NCBI GenBank assembly: GCA_014529385.2
Contig: CM043969.1
Span: 17,489,446 to 17,553,445 of the forward strand
Source of the DNA: Adiantum capillus-veneris
Lineage: Eukaryota; Streptophyta; Polypodiopsida; Polypodiales; Pteridaceae
Direction: 5' to 3'
DNA: 64,000 nucleotides
The notes beneath the pieces are model-generated. The model ran no database searches. It was not told the origin of the DNA and saw only the letters and a list, made by a program, of their open reading frames with translations. This document shows positions 1-11,513 of this stretch, in pieces. Position numbers and translations under genes: made by a program. Positions within the stretch are counted from its first letter, which is position 1. Every line of letters begins with the position of its first letter.

Positions 1-1075
1 TGATATCGAAAGTTTGATGCATTCATGCGTTCACAAGGCTATAAGCGCAGTACTGAGGATCCATGTCTTTATGTGAAAAGACAACCCAATGGACAACTAA
101 TTATGCTTATTCTTTATGTGGATGACATGCTCATTGCTGGTCATTCAAAGAAGGATATTGCTGACCTCAAAATGAAGCTGAAGAGTCAGTTTGACATGAA
201 AGACTTGGGAAATGCAAATCACATTTTGGGTACGCGCATTACTCGAGACCGTAAGAAAATATTGTTATACTTATCTTAGAAGGATTATGTGCATAAAGTT
301 CTTGAGGGTTTCAACCTGCAGAAGGTGAAGGGATTGAGTACCCCATTGCCTGCATATTTGAAACTTAGCAAGAACAATTGTCCCAAATCTATTGAGGAAA
401 AAGCTACAATGACTAAGATTCCTTATGCTTCAGCTTGTGGCAGTCTCATGTATGCCATGGTAGCTACGAGACTTGGCATTGCACATGCAGTGGGAGTTGT
501 CAGCAGATTTATGTCTAACCCTTGTAAGAAGCATTGGGATGCTGTCAAGTCGATTCTCAAAAACTTGAGTGGCACATTGGATAGACAGTTATGCTATGAT
601 TCGTGGAGATCTATCCATCAAGGTATACGTGGATAATGATTATGCAGGCTGTGTTGATACACGTAGATCAATGACAGGTTGGATCTACACATTTGCTAGT
701 TTTGCTATCTCTTGGAGATCCGTTCTTGAAGATTATACGTTGATTTCCACTACAGAGCCTGAGTATGTTGCTATGAGTGAATTATGCAAGGAAGCTATAT
801 GGCTTGCTCGCCTAGTGGGAGATCTTGGATTGGAGAGCAAATTTCCAGTTCTTCACTGTGGCAGTTAGCGTCCTATTTCTTTTTCCAAGAATCTGGTGTT
901 TCATTTGAATACAAAACACATGGATGTGAGGTATCACTTCGCTCGGGAGTGCTTGGCAAAAAAAAATCTTTACTTGGTGAAGATCCATACGTCGAAGAAT
1001 ACAGTGGATGCACTCACAAAAAGTATCTCTAGCCATCAGTTTCAACACTATCGTGAGTTGATGGGCATTGGGTGA
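1..1075 (+). pseudogene. Ty1-copia reverse transcriptase C-terminus and RNase H (broken)
   Basis: This is the 3' part of a copia polyprotein that enters from the left edge. The YVDDML motif of the reverse transcriptase palm lies near 115-132. RNase H follows, with a STTEPEYVAMSE stretch near 745-785 and a KHMDVRYHF stretch near 918-945. It ends at TGA 1073-1075. TAG at 277-279 sits where copia proteins normally have Gln (LS-Q-KDY). A frameshift lies near 595-610. TAG at 866-868 replaces the Gln of a CDSQ-like motif. The element is therefore dead here. Assignment to Ty1-copia rests on motif order and is secure; the lineage within copia was not determined. Confidence 0.93.
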
Positions 1076-1126
1076 GATGTAGTCTTCCTCACTCATTCTT
1101 TCTTGTAGCCTCCCACCTTGGTCATC

Positions 1127-1136
1127 AAGTGGGAGA
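1127..1136 (+). other. Polypurine tract of the copia element
   Basis: The purine-rich stretch AAGTGGGAGA stands one base before a TGTTGGG sequence that begins like an LTR. This is the expected place of the plus-strand primer, just upstream of a 3' LTR. Confidence 0.75.
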
Positions 1137-1137
1137 T

Positions 1138-1450
1138 TGTTGGGTTTGCCAGCGGGTGGATGCATGAATAGGTGGCCCGGTTTTAACCGGTTGAAAGTTG
1201 CTTTTGGAGGCTTAAAATTTAGGGGCTATGAAACTGGTGTTATGGGCAAGAATTGTTTGAATTAAATAATCGTGTGGAGGATAAAAAATCTTAAAAATCG
1301 TGTGGAGGATTCAAAAACATGTGTGGAGCCCACGTTAGACGAATGTTCAGTCGAATGTTTTCATGACTGTACTTCTCCATATCTCTGTGCCTTTCTCCTT
1401 TTGCACCTTTCTCAGCTCACCCTATAGCCCCCTGTGCATGCTTCTTATCC
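1138..1450 (+). repeat. Probable 3' LTR of the copia element, right end uncertain
   Basis: It begins TGTTGGG directly after the polypurine tract and follows the RNase H stop by 62 bases. No matching 5' LTR is in the window, so the right boundary cannot be fixed. I stop it before an ATG at 1457 that seems to start the next gene. It contains a short direct repeat (ATCGTGTGGAGGAT) near 1268-1310. Confidence 0.5.
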
Positions 1451-1456
1451 TTGGCT

Positions 1457-3760
1457 ATGGATAGAAACCTAAGAAAGAGCCCAAGGAATGCAGCCCGACA
1501 GGTCTCCCCCACAAAGACTCGACATTCTCCCACGAAGGTATGTCACCTCTCTTTGTGTTGTGTACAACGGACCTGTATGTGTAGTAGAGTATTGAGGTGT
1601 GGATACATTGAGTAATGAATATGGATTTATTCCTTTCAGAGATAGAAATTACAGCCTCCTCCCAAAATCAGCTGCTTTGTTCACCCCAAGGATGTGGAGG
1701 TGCCATTAAGGCATTTTGCGTGACAAAGGAGGATTTTCACAGGGAATATGGGTTAAGTCTTGAGGGGAAAGATGTTAGGAAGTTGATAGATGCAGATGTG
1801 CCCATATTCGACTGGATGAAAGTTTTCACGTGTCTTCCAGTGAAGGAGAAAAAAGTGCCGATAAAAACAGCAAGGCCGGATCACTACAAGGCACTCTACC
1901 AGCTCTACAAGTAGGTGTACCAATCCAAACCACCAAACTATCTGCTGGGAGTCAAGTTTGCACGCGGATATGTTTATTTTGTATGCACAGGTCCGGTAAA
2001 GTGGGTTGAGTTTGCATATGAGGTGGTGAAGAATGTGACCAATGAAGGTCACTTAGATGGGAAAAGAGAACAATGGAAGTTAGAGACTTCCCAAGTATCC
2101 ACAGGAACCCCAAGTGGTTCTGCCATCTTCTTAGTAAATACCCCATCCGGAAGTACACCAGCCGGAAGTAGGCTTTTTGCGACTACTCAGTCTGTGTTTA
2201 GTGTTGAAGTATCCACTTCCTTGCAAGAACTTCTTGTTGAGGTTAGAAAATCTCATGACAATGTATCAGCCGCGTGTCAGAAGGCTAAGGATTCTGTGGT
2301 CAAATCTGTTGCTGATGTGCACCGTTGCGAGGGTGCCCTTGACACCATCTGAATGCACTTCCCCAACGATGCCAATGTACCAACAGGCTTGCTTGACAGC
2401 CTCCAAGAAAAAATTGACCAAGCAAAAGCCACCCTACAACAGACACAAGTATGCTTTTAACTCCATCTGATTGTAGTATAATACCTGCAAAGTACCATAC
2501 GGTATGGTTTTTCATACCGGTAGGATTATATCATATTCGGTAAGGGTAGATGACAATACCGGTAGGATATAATCCTACCGGTATGATTACATCTTACCGG
2601 TATGGTTACATCCGAACAGTATGGTTAGTTCCGACCGGTATGATAAAATCCAACTGGTTTGATGTTATGCTTCCGGTATAATGTTATCCTACCGATATGA
2701 TGTTACCGAATGTTATCCTACTGGTATGATGTTATACTATCCAGTATAATAACATCATATCGGTGGGATAACATCATACCGGCAGGATGTAATCATACCG
2801 GTATGATAACATCGTTATACCGATCTTCAAGCATTCATATCGATTTTATACCTGTTTGACATTGTCTGATAACAGAGGTCTCTTGCATACAGGAATAATT
2901 ATCCAAATGCTTGGAGTGTGAGGAAACCTTTGGTCTCTGTGTCACGTTTGTGACAGACATGATTAGTCAACCAATGCTACCTGAAACCATAGTCTTGCCT
3001 GCACGAGTTTTAGCTCCTGGACATAGTGTTGTTCTCATTGATGTGTGCAAAGCTTGTGGTGTAAAAATTCATGATCACAATCGCTCAAGCCATGTTGTTC
3101 TATTGCCTTGATCACATGCATACCATGCATTCTGCTATGCTCACTTGGCTGAGAAAGGAAAGTGCATGCTTAAGGATTGCCCCAAAGTTATTTCTACAGA
3201 AGACCAATCCCTTCTAAAGAAGAAGCCAGTTGAACCATGCCCAAAAACAGGTGAGAAAATTGTTTCAATGGGTAAGAAACACACCATTGTTTTAATAAGG
3301 TGGTTGATTTTTGTCTTCTCTGATGTTTTTTCAGAGTCAAGCTGCTTCAGAACTATTGCAAGTAAAGACACAGGGAACGATGAAGTGAGGCCTGCATACA
3401 AGACACCTGTGGAGGTTTTTCTTGATGAAAGTGTCCCTGGTAATGCTGAGAAACATGTTTCGGAAACAACAGAAGAAGAACAAAACTTTGAGGTAAAGGA
3501 GCAGAGTACGACTGGTGCTGAAGGGAAAACCCAGAATGAGGAAGACGATGTGTTGCTAGACACTGGCGTGCGGGTGACAAGATCAAAGACCTCGAGAAAA
3601 CAAGGCCAACAAGGCAAGAGTAAGTTTTTTCATTGATTAAGACTCTAATAAGTGATCTTTTTCTGCACAGCTTTCTAAAGCTGATGGTCGTGTAGATGTC
3701 AGGCTGAAGGGAAGTCCCGAGGATACCCTTGCTCAGCATATAAGAAAGGAAAAATAAAAT
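1457..3760 (+). pseudogene. Broken multi-exon gene: basic N-terminus, coiled coil, Cys/His finger
   Basis: I do not recognise the family. A consistent exon model is 1457-1537 (basic, about 27 residues), 1642-2448, 2893-3250, 3335-3619 and about 3671-3760. Exon 2 ends in a predicted coiled coil (about 2220-2448). Exon 3 carries CKACG followed by HAYHAFC and CMLKDC, spaced like a RING or related zinc-binding domain. Exon 4 is acidic. Stops interrupt the frame at 1912 (TAG), 2350 (TGA), 2896 (TAA) and 3112 (TGA). The last sits where a zinc-binding Cys is expected before SHAYHAFC. Donors GTATGC at 2449 and GTGAG at 3251 and acceptors before 2893 and 3335 are canonical. The exon 2 acceptor and the last donor are weak. 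It could be a decayed host gene or transposon cargo. Confidence 0.5.
2480..2850. repeat. Degenerate tandem array of CCGGTATGAT units inside an intron
   Basis: Between the exons ending at 2448 and starting at 2893 the sequence is a run of imperfect units of roughly 20-25 bases. They centre on ACCGGTATGAT or its complement, alternate in orientation and are spaced by ATGTTAT/ATAACAT. The same core recurs in the arrays at 11405-11490, 18713-19460 and 21690-22900. Confidence 0.75.
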
Positions 3761-4120
3761 AAAATCGAGAAGATTGGAGATGAGAAGCCTGAAATGGAGC
3801 AAAAAAGCAAGAAAGAGGAAGAGACCCAGGGGAAGCCACCCAGGAGAGGAGATGGACATAGAAGACACTAAGGAGATGCAGAATACCAGCACAAGTTCTG
3901 ACCCTAAACCCAGATCCTGCAAAAGATTATAGTTCGCCCCCCCTCTGTTTCTTCTTATGTAACCACTTCTGAAATTAATATAACTTTCTTTCCCATTCGA
4001 CGTCTCTTTCATCTTATGCCTGATTTTTGAACATTGTGTAATTTTATTGTATGATTTCAATCTGTAGATATGTCCTAATTGCATATTTAAATTTGAGTCT
4101 TGTGTAATTTTGCATCTGCA

Positions 4121-4971
4121 GATATGTTTTTAGTTGAAGAATGGTGCCTTGCAGATAGGTTCAAGGCTAACAAGCAGAATGGCAAGGCTGACATTCATGA
4201 AATATGGAATTGCTTGTTGTCTCCTGCAGTGCTCGTGTTTCCTCTGTGGTATAGACTAATTAAAAGAATCCCACTGATATGGCCAAGGTCACCACCTCCG
4301 TTGAGCGTCCAGCGTAGGGTTCTCATTTTGGACCTTAATGGATTACTGCTCAAGAAATTTGATGAAAAATATGGTGAAGTATTGCCCTACTGGCCAGAAA
4401 TGCGGTATGTTGTTGAAGGGGATACACAGTTTTGGGTAAGGCCCGATGCAGAAGTGTTTCTGAATTTTTGTTTCAGATGGTTCGAAGTGTGGATATGGAG
4501 CTGCTGCGAGTTTGAGAAGCTCAAATGCACGCTAGCGACAGTGTTCCACAAAACATTCAATAGAGTGGTAAGTCAGGCGCGATGCACAAGGGCCCCTTTT
4601 AAATTGGGCACGACAGATAAACTGTGTTCCACAAGAATCCCGAAAATTTTCCTGACCTACCACCTGACACACTTATCTTTGATGACTCTGGATATACGCT
4701 AATGTTTAATCCATTGGGGTCATTTCTTGTTTTTCCCAAGCTAGACAAGCAGTCTAAAGAAGTGCGTGCCTGTTTTCTGTCAACCACTTTCATAAACTGG
4801 CTGGCACACTAGTTGAGCTCTAAGGACAGAATTGAGTATACAAAGAGGATTGTAATTTGTGCAGAAGGACAACCTGACGACACCTATGTGCATCGTTTTT
4901 ATTGGAAATGGCGGATTGACTTTTTCCAGAAGAAAGGAACAAATTTTTTTAATAAAAAGAAAGCTTCATAA
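4121..4971 (+). pseudogene. FCP1-like (HAD-type) phosphatase domain, frameshifted
   Basis: The first catalytic motif reads VLILDLNGLLL near 4321-4350. It has the Asn in place of the second Asp that is common in plant FCP1-like proteins. It is followed by RPDAEVFLNF near 4440-4470, a FEVWIWSCC strand, and the late FDDSGYTLMFNP motif near 4677-4712. Together these match the FCP1 homology fold of Asp-nucleophile phosphatases. A one-base loss near 4623 separates the two halves. A final exon, about 4813-4971, follows an acceptor CACTAG and ends in TAA. The upstream boundary is unclear; it may belong to the zinc-finger gene before it or be a separate gene. The domain call is fairly safe. Activity is doubtful, given the frameshift. 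Confidence 0.7.
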
Positions 4972-5147
4972 AGTCTGTGAAGTGGGCGACTTTTGTCGAT
5001 ATTTTTTTTTGTCGATGGATGTAAATGGAGAATTACTCAGCCTTCTTGTCAATCAATGTAACAAAAGTCATGTATAATACATTTACAAGCAAGTTGCACG
5101 GAAATACGTTGTATTCTATATTTGAAGTATCTTGCAAATAAAAGGAG

Positions 5148-5158
5148 AGAGGGAGAGG

Positions 5159-5247
<89 letters not shown>
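5148..5247. repeat. (GA)n microsatellite, left remnant of a split array
   Basis: Almost pure GA repeat ending in GAGTCAG. The following AGTCT at 5248-5252 is the left target-site duplicate of the LTR element that begins at 5253. The sequence continues on the far side of that element at 11405. Confidence 0.95.
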
Positions 5248-5248
<1 letters not shown>

Positions 5249-5252
5249 GTCT

Positions 5253-5731
5253 TGTTACAGTCGGAAGCGTCGCGAGCCCTGCAATATAGCAAAAACAATA
5301 TACTACAAGCCATGAAACAAAAAAATATTCATACCTCGAATCACACAGCGCATAATCCAAGTTGTACACGAACAGGGAGAGATAAAGAGCAAGACAGCGC
5401 ACGTGTAGGCGCACCTCCTAGAGTGGAGTGCTACGCCTGGCACGGCGAGAGAGAGGAGAAGAGAGGAGAGAAGAATACACAGACACTGGGTGCAATCTCC
5501 CCCCATGCAAGGGTGACCATTTCCCTCTTGCACGTATTTGATTTATAGATTTCTTGAATGGTCAAATGTGTGTACAAACTGGCCGGCCGATCATAAATGG
5601 CCAAAGCTCATAAAAGAGCACTTGAATAATAAAATGTACATGATATACATATCCATTCGCATAGGCCAAGATGGGTCTAGTCTTTTCCACCTGTCAGCTG
5701 CAATAAATAATAAAATATCAATTCTATAACA
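5253..5731 (-). repeat. 3' LTR of the non-coding element
   Basis: 479 bases, matching 10926-11404 end to end apart from about 14 substitutions. On the element's own strand it begins TGTTATAG and ends CTGTAACA. Confidence 0.95.
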
Positions 5732-5740
5732 TACCTCTCC
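5732..5740 (-). other. Polypurine tract of the non-coding element
   Basis: On the minus strand the nine bases read GGAGAGGTA and directly abut the TGTTATAG start of the 3' LTR, as expected for the plus-strand primer. Confidence 0.8.
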
Positions 5741-6170
5741 GTTGGAAAGCAACTGTCCTCAGTTGCAAAGATAAAAATCTGCAAACAATACTTGTCAAAA
5801 ACAGTAATTAGTATGTTGTGTCAAAAACATCACATAATAAAAGAAAAATTTATGAAACTAAACAACATTAACATATGCCTACCGTCATCCACATACTACC
5901 TATTCTAGTGTCCCATACCACTAGAATAAGCAGTATATGTCATACCCTGATGAATCAGGATATCATTGGTCACACTCATCGTTAATCTCATAATGTCAAG
6001 TCTCATCACACAAACATTGTCGTGATAAAGTAATCATCAGATACTAAATCCCAATCCAATTCCAATTCCACAATATAAGTCCAAATCCAAATCACTTTCA
6101 TTGTGTACCCGGGTAACAAAATTATACCAGTTACAGTGGTGGCCAGCCACTGCTGCATGATTTTGTGATC

Positions 6171-6401
6171 GGTGTTGCCTAAATCGGCGAATCTACACCC
6201 GACGTGCTGCCTAAATCGGTGAATCTGCACTGATGCTGCCTATATCGGCGGATCTGCATTTACCATTGTGAATAAATCTGCAATTTGTCAGTGTGCTGCC
6301 TAAATCGACGGATCTGCACAGATAATTAGTGTTGCCTAAATCGGCGAATCTACACTAAGCTGAGCATTTACACACTGCCTAAATCGGCGGATCTGTGTGT
6401 A
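6171..6401 (-). repeat. Array of six hairpins with a constant 19-base loop and changing stems
   Basis: Six units share a loop close to TGCCTAAATCGGCGGATCT (plus-strand reading), always 19 bases: 6176-6194, 6208-6226, 6237-6255, 6297-6315, 6333-6351 and 6376-6394. The bases on either side are complementary in every unit but differ between units: GGTGT/ACACC, GTGC/GCAC, GATGC/GCATT (one G-T pair), TGTGC/GCACA, TTAGTGT/ACACTAA and TACACAC/GTGTGTA. A decayed seventh unit, ATTG/CAAT around a shorter loop, lies at 6265-6284. The array sits in the 3' part of the element's transcript. Its function is unknown; the pattern suggests selection for a folded nucleic acid. Confidence 0.88.
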
Positions 6402-8584
6402 TGTGACCAATGGACTAGACAAGACATAAAGGAGAAAAAGTATATTTACTCCGTTGTCGACATCACAATGAAGTATATCACCAAAGGACTTACAAATGGT
6501 TGTGCACTATCCCAGAGCACCTTAGCTCGCATGAGTAGCTACATAGCTTACTGACAAATCATCTCAACAAAAATTCTTTCAATACAATTAGAGGGCATGA
6601 GCTTAGCAGTGTAAGAGGTAATCATAAAATTGGATAAAATATGGTTAGGATACTAGTACGAAAGCTGTAAAAATGAGTTTGCAAAATAAAGTAAAGAGAT
6701 TACTTATCTGACGTCCTCGCATTATGGTATGCATAGGTTTTTGTGAATCCTTAAATGAGTTAGAGAAATGTAACAAAAACAAGTGAAGAACATGACAAAA
6801 ACTTTTTGAGTAAGGTCAATCAAGATAGCTGCTTTATTTCCTTGAAAGTGTGGTAAACGAAGTAAAGGTAACTGTGTGGAGAAGTGCTATTGTACAGCAA
6901 CTAGTAAAATATAATAGGTGGCCATTTGAAGAGGAGGAAACCTACAAAATCTTCAAAATTTTAAAAGTGAAACCAATTGTAAGTCATCAATTAAGAATGC
7001 ATGACATTTGATAACGTTGATCGATATAAGGAATTTCAGAAAGAGCATGCAATATAGCCTAGCCAGAATTAGATGAATTTGTAAAAAAGTGGTCACCAAG
7101 CAAGCTGACAGTAGGAGTATGAGCCTAGAACATTTTGTACCAGCTTATGCTAATTAAAAATATTAACCAACTGAAAATAAAATGCTAACAACATTGCTAG
7201 GTATCGCAAAGGATTTAAAATATTGTGCTCAGTACCGGGGGGAAAAAAAAGATCATGCAAATTATGCCATAAAAATCCACAGATTATAAGTAAAATAAAA
7301 TCTCTGCAAATACTGGGATGGAATCTATTTGAAGATATTAGTTATATAAACCTAGGTCTTATGATCACTTTATGAAGCTTGATTGTGGTCGTCTCCAGCA
7401 TATCATTTCATAGTTGTGTTCCAAATACTTTCTGCCTTTATTAGTGTTGTTACCCATCACAAATTTGTACTATTCGTCAATATCCCTTAGTACGCTTCTA
7501 GTCAAATTTGTGCATACATTATCATCTAGTCGCATTGTAATTGTCGATGGGGCATATAGTCAATGTAATTCTAGGGGGCGGGGGGGGGGGGGGGGGGGGG
7601 GTATATAAGTAGATGCTAGGGTATAGAGACGAAGATAAAGCTACATCACATATGTCATCGTCCAGTATACTATGAGATGTGAAGGAACTTGCATTGTCTT
7701 TTTAGTGATTGAGACCACTGATTAGAGTTATGAGAGTCCTCAGGTTGTTTATGCTAGGGTGGGGTAATACGAGGAGAGACATTCACAGAGTGAGATGTTT
7801 GAGTGTGTGACAATAGAGACTATACATTTAGAATAATGAGATCAAACGGACAGAATCCGGGTGGATCTAATCCAATATATGGGTAAAAAATTAAAATGAA
7901 GTAAAGGGAAAGACTACTAAAAGCCTAAAGTCTAAGGCTAAAATCATTATATTTAGGGTTTATGGTTTATTATTAACTCATACCACCAACACAAACCACC
8001 CACTATGCTATTGCAGCACACAAGATAACTAGACTGTCATGTAAGGGAGAGTGGAACTGCCATTCATATCTCCAATTGGTACATTATTGCTAAGACACTT
8101 GCGATTCTCTCACATTATTTGCTAATACGATGCCTAGGTATTAAAGAAAATGAAGTAAGGTGAAAGACTAAAACAAAAAGTCTATGAATATCAAACTGAA
8201 ATCATCGTCGTCGTCATCGGCAAGTCCCGTGGATGCCCGGCATTGGGTGTCGTCTCAAAAAGTATTGTATCAATGTAGCAGAAAGGCGAGAAATGAAATG
8301 AAATAAAATGTTACATTAAATGCCTTTGAAGGTCAGAATTACATTTTGAGTTGAAACTGATATAGTCGATTAGTGTGAATTAAATCCATTGTTTGGGTAC
8401 TAAAATAAAATGAAGTAAAGTGTAAGACTAAACTTAAAACCCTAAAGGCGTAAGGCTAAAATCGTCATCCTCATCGTCGATTCTCGTGGGTGCCTGGCAA
8501 CTCGTGTGTATCTGAGAGAAAGTATGGCAAGGGCCGTCAAAGAGCTTCTGCAATGGCCGTTGCGGTAAGGAATCGTAGTCGTAG

Positions 8585-8623
<39 letters not shown>

Positions 8624-10094
8624 AATTGAATGTGATATTAAACGCAAGCAGAAGGCCTATGGGAATTTGGAATAAACTAATACAATCCTTTTGGAGCGGG
8701 TACAAAATAATTTAAAATAAAAAATTTGAACATCGATGTGTGAAACTTTGGTTGCTGGCATCGGCGCTGTCCGAGGATTAGCAACGGCGGCTACAGAAGA
8801 TTTCTGTCAATGCCCGCCGCTATACTTAGCTCCATGCAGCGACTCTCCTTCTTTCTCCCCCCAACAGAATCGGACGGTGCCAAAGCTCTTCAGTAGCTGC
8901 TAGCGAGCTCTCTATCTCCGGCCCCAGTAGCATGCAGGGGTCCATGCGAGTTGAGTTTTGTGTCCCCATGAGGTTTAGTTGCCTACTAAGGTCGGTGGAG
9001 GAAGATTGAGCTGCAAGCCGTCGCGCTTACATCGACTGATCTGCATGGCAGGCCACGCCTAGCTGGAGCAGAAAAGAGGCTGGGTGGTTGGTTGCAGCCA
9101 TCGGGACCGCTCGACACAAAGCTAGTGGAGGAGGAAGTTACAAAACTCTGATAGGAGAGAATGAGAGTGAGAGTTGAGATGTTCAGCGGGCTGAAAGTCA
9201 CTTTTGGCCAAGAACTGCTGGCCGCAGTTTATGTTATAGATCGTAGTATAGAAAGTGAAGGCGAGGGTGGGCTGCAGCAATTTGGTGAGGGAGACAAAAA
9301 GAGAGAGTGAGCATCCACCGGTTGAGATGAGAGAGCGAGGGTGGTTGGCGGCCAGAGAAAGACAGAGAAAGATCGCGTGAGGGGAGGGAGAGAAATGACA
9401 CTATGGTAGGGGTCAATGGTAGCCGCCCCTTTTTTTTTTCCTTTTTCTTTGGTGGTTGCCATCGCGCCATGCGAGGGGTGGGAGGGCACGTGCTGCAGCC
9501 CTGTTTGCTGTGGCTGTTGCCAGTAGGTGGTCATGCAATCCAGTGATGTGGTGGGCACCACAAGACGGATTGGTTATGGGTGCCACTGTTTTGTTGGGTG
9601 GGTGACGCCATGCAGGCAACTGAGAGAGAGAAAAAGAGAGAGATATTCATGGCCGCACAAAAGTGACGAGGACCTGCTGCATGGTGAGCAACTGTCCGTC
9701 GGAGAAGGAGATACTGGGTTGGTGGGGGTAGGGAGAAAGAGGGAGTGAGAGGGTGATTCGGATTGCAAAGAGAGCTTGAGTCGCTCGTTAAGTGACAGTA
9801 GAGGGGAAAAGTGAGAAAGAGAGGGAGTTGGTTGGCGGTCGCCATAGCATGAGAGAAAGAGAGAGTAACTGGGTGGGTGGTTTACCACCAAAGAGAGAGT
9901 GAGAGAGAGAGAGAGTAAGGGATACTGCATGACATGCAGCTAAAAAAAAAAGACACTGCACCGCAAAGGGCTGGAGCTGGGGTTCAATGCGAGCCTGAGA
10001 AGGAGTGGTACTTGCCGCATGCAGCCATTGGTGATATTGGTAGTGCGCATGTGGTGAGTGAAAGAACCACTCCATCGCAGTGGTTGACGGCAGT

Positions 10095-10143
<49 letters not shown>

Positions 10144-10910
10144 TGCCACAAAGCGCCTGTACTAGCTATCGATCAACAACAAAATATAAAAATTTAAAGC
10201 TTTCAAAACAGAGGCGCAACGTTGTTAACGCTCGCATGCTGGCATACATTTTGTTGTCGTCCATTCGTGCCAGCGTGAGGCTTCCTGCGGTGTGGTATGT
10301 GGTATGTGATCGGTAAAAGGATGTGCTAAGCATGACGTCAAGCTGAAATATCTAATTCGTCATGGCTTGAATCGCTATAGCAGTATCTTGTGCACACATG
10401 GTCACGAAGGTGAAGGATGTCGTTGCTGCTACCGAGCCACTGGTGCCCTTGCGAGTTGGGAGCTCATAGACACACACAATGCAGGGTGCAAAGGCTTACC
10501 CGTAGGGTTTATTCCTACTAAATTGAAGCCAAAACAATTTAGGGTTTTTTTTTTCTATCTTCTTCTAGCAGATCTCTCCTTGATCGTACACATCTATCGC
10601 CATTGCATATCAAACTTCCTATGTGTCCATTACTCTCATAATTATTTACGCAGATGATATTGAGAATGAACTTTAGTGCTAACAAATTATGTATTAGTTC
10701 TAATATAGCTAGCCGCTGCGACTCATAAACAATTAATTCTCCGTGATGCAGTTCAAGTAACGATGCACTAAGGAAAAAAAACATTTATTCTGAAAACATC
10801 ATGATACAAACTTAGCCTTGTTATATGGAAGCGATGAGAATCACCATAGCCATAAGTTGGTCGCTACGTCTTCCTTTGTTGTTCTCCATAGTATGCAGGA
10901 GCATCTCCTT
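6402..10910. other. Internal non-coding region of the LTR element
   Basis: No convincing coding frame is present. It holds a G-run at about 7574-7601 followed at once by TATATAAG, and (GA)n tracts near 8589-8620, 9898-9915 and 10098-10140. A module of the type ATGAAGTAAAG ... GACTAAA ... CTAAAATCAT occurs three times near 7896-7950, 8147-8205 and 8405-8466. Short open frames here are composed mainly of simple repeats and are not credible genes. Confidence 0.7.
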
Positions 10911-10924
10911 GAGCTCTGATACCA
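10911..10924 (-). other. Primer-binding site for initiator tRNA-Met
   Basis: The minus strand reads TGGTATCAGAGCTC, the usual plant LTR-element complement to the 3' end of initiator tRNA-Met. It is one base away from the 5' LTR. This fixes the orientation. Confidence 0.93.
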
Positions 10925-10925
10925 C

Positions 10926-11404
10926 TGTTACAGCCGGAAGCGTCGCGAGCCCTGCAATATAGCAAAAATAGTATACTACAAGCCATGAAACGAACAAATA
11001 TGCATACCTCGAATCACACAGCGCATAATCCAAGTTGTACATGAACAGGGAGAGACAAAGAGCAAGACAGTGCACGTGTAGGCGCACCTCCTAGAGTGGA
11101 GTGTTACGCCTGGCACGGTGAGAGAGAGGAGAAGAGAGGAGAGAAGAATACAAAGACACTGGGTGCAATCTCCCCCCGTGCAAGGGTGACCATTTCCCTC
11201 TTGCACGTATTTGATTTATAGATTTCTTGAATGGTCAAATGTGTGTACAAACTGGCCGGCCAATCATAAATGGCCAAAGCTCATAAAAGAGCACTTGAAT
11301 AATAAAATGTACATGATATACATATCCATTCGCATAGGCCAAGATGGGTCTAGTCTTTTCCACCTGTCAGCTGCAATAAATAATAAAATATCAATTCTAT
11401 AACA
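10926..11404 (-). repeat. 5' LTR of the non-coding element
   Basis: 479 bases, the partner of 5253-5731. It is next to the primer-binding site and followed by the target duplicate AGTCT. Confidence 0.95.
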
Positions 11405-11490
11405 AGTCTAATACTGAGAAATGACTGGTATGATACCGGTATGATACCGGGAAGTGACTGGTATGATACCGGTATGATACCGAGAAGTGA
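11405..11490. repeat. Tandem CCGGTATGATAC array, middle remnant
   Basis: Repeats of the type GACTGGTATGATACCGGTATGATAC joined by GAGAAGT. The piece is bounded on the left by the LTR element and on the right by the CACTA transposon. Its first five bases are the LTR element's target duplicate; its last three (TGA) are that of the CACTA element. Confidence 0.9.
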
Positions 11491-11513
11491 CACTACAAGA
11501 GGCTATTCATATT

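Larger units (their letters stand above)
5253..11404 (-). mobile_element. Complete non-coding LTR retrotransposon (LARD type)
   Basis: Two 479-base direct repeats bound a 5.2-kb internal region. Each repeat begins TGTTACAG and ends CTATAACA. The 5-base target duplication AGTCT is present at both ends (5248-5252 and 11405-11409). A primer-binding site for initiator tRNA-Met sits inside the right LTR and a purine tract inside the left LTR, so the element reads on the minus strand. I find no gag, protease, integrase or reverse transcriptase in any frame, so it fits the large retrotransposon derivative class and depends on enzymes made elsewhere. I count about 14 differences between the LTRs (near 3%), mostly transitions, so it is fairly young. 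Confidence 0.93.

Noticed and set aside
5132-5313. Open frames of Arg-Glu or Leu-Ser repeats
   Set aside because: They are translations of (GA)n and (CT)n; the same holds for frames at 8442-8705, 9574-10316, 11572-12215 and 18581-19485.
6134-6152. CAGTGG/CCACTG palindrome as another unit of the hairpin array
   Set aside because: It lacks the TGCCTAAATCGG loop, so it is only a neighbouring palindrome.
7574-7610. G-run with TATATAAG as a promoter of the LARD
   Set aside because: It points to the plus strand while the element reads on the minus strand, and nothing coding follows.
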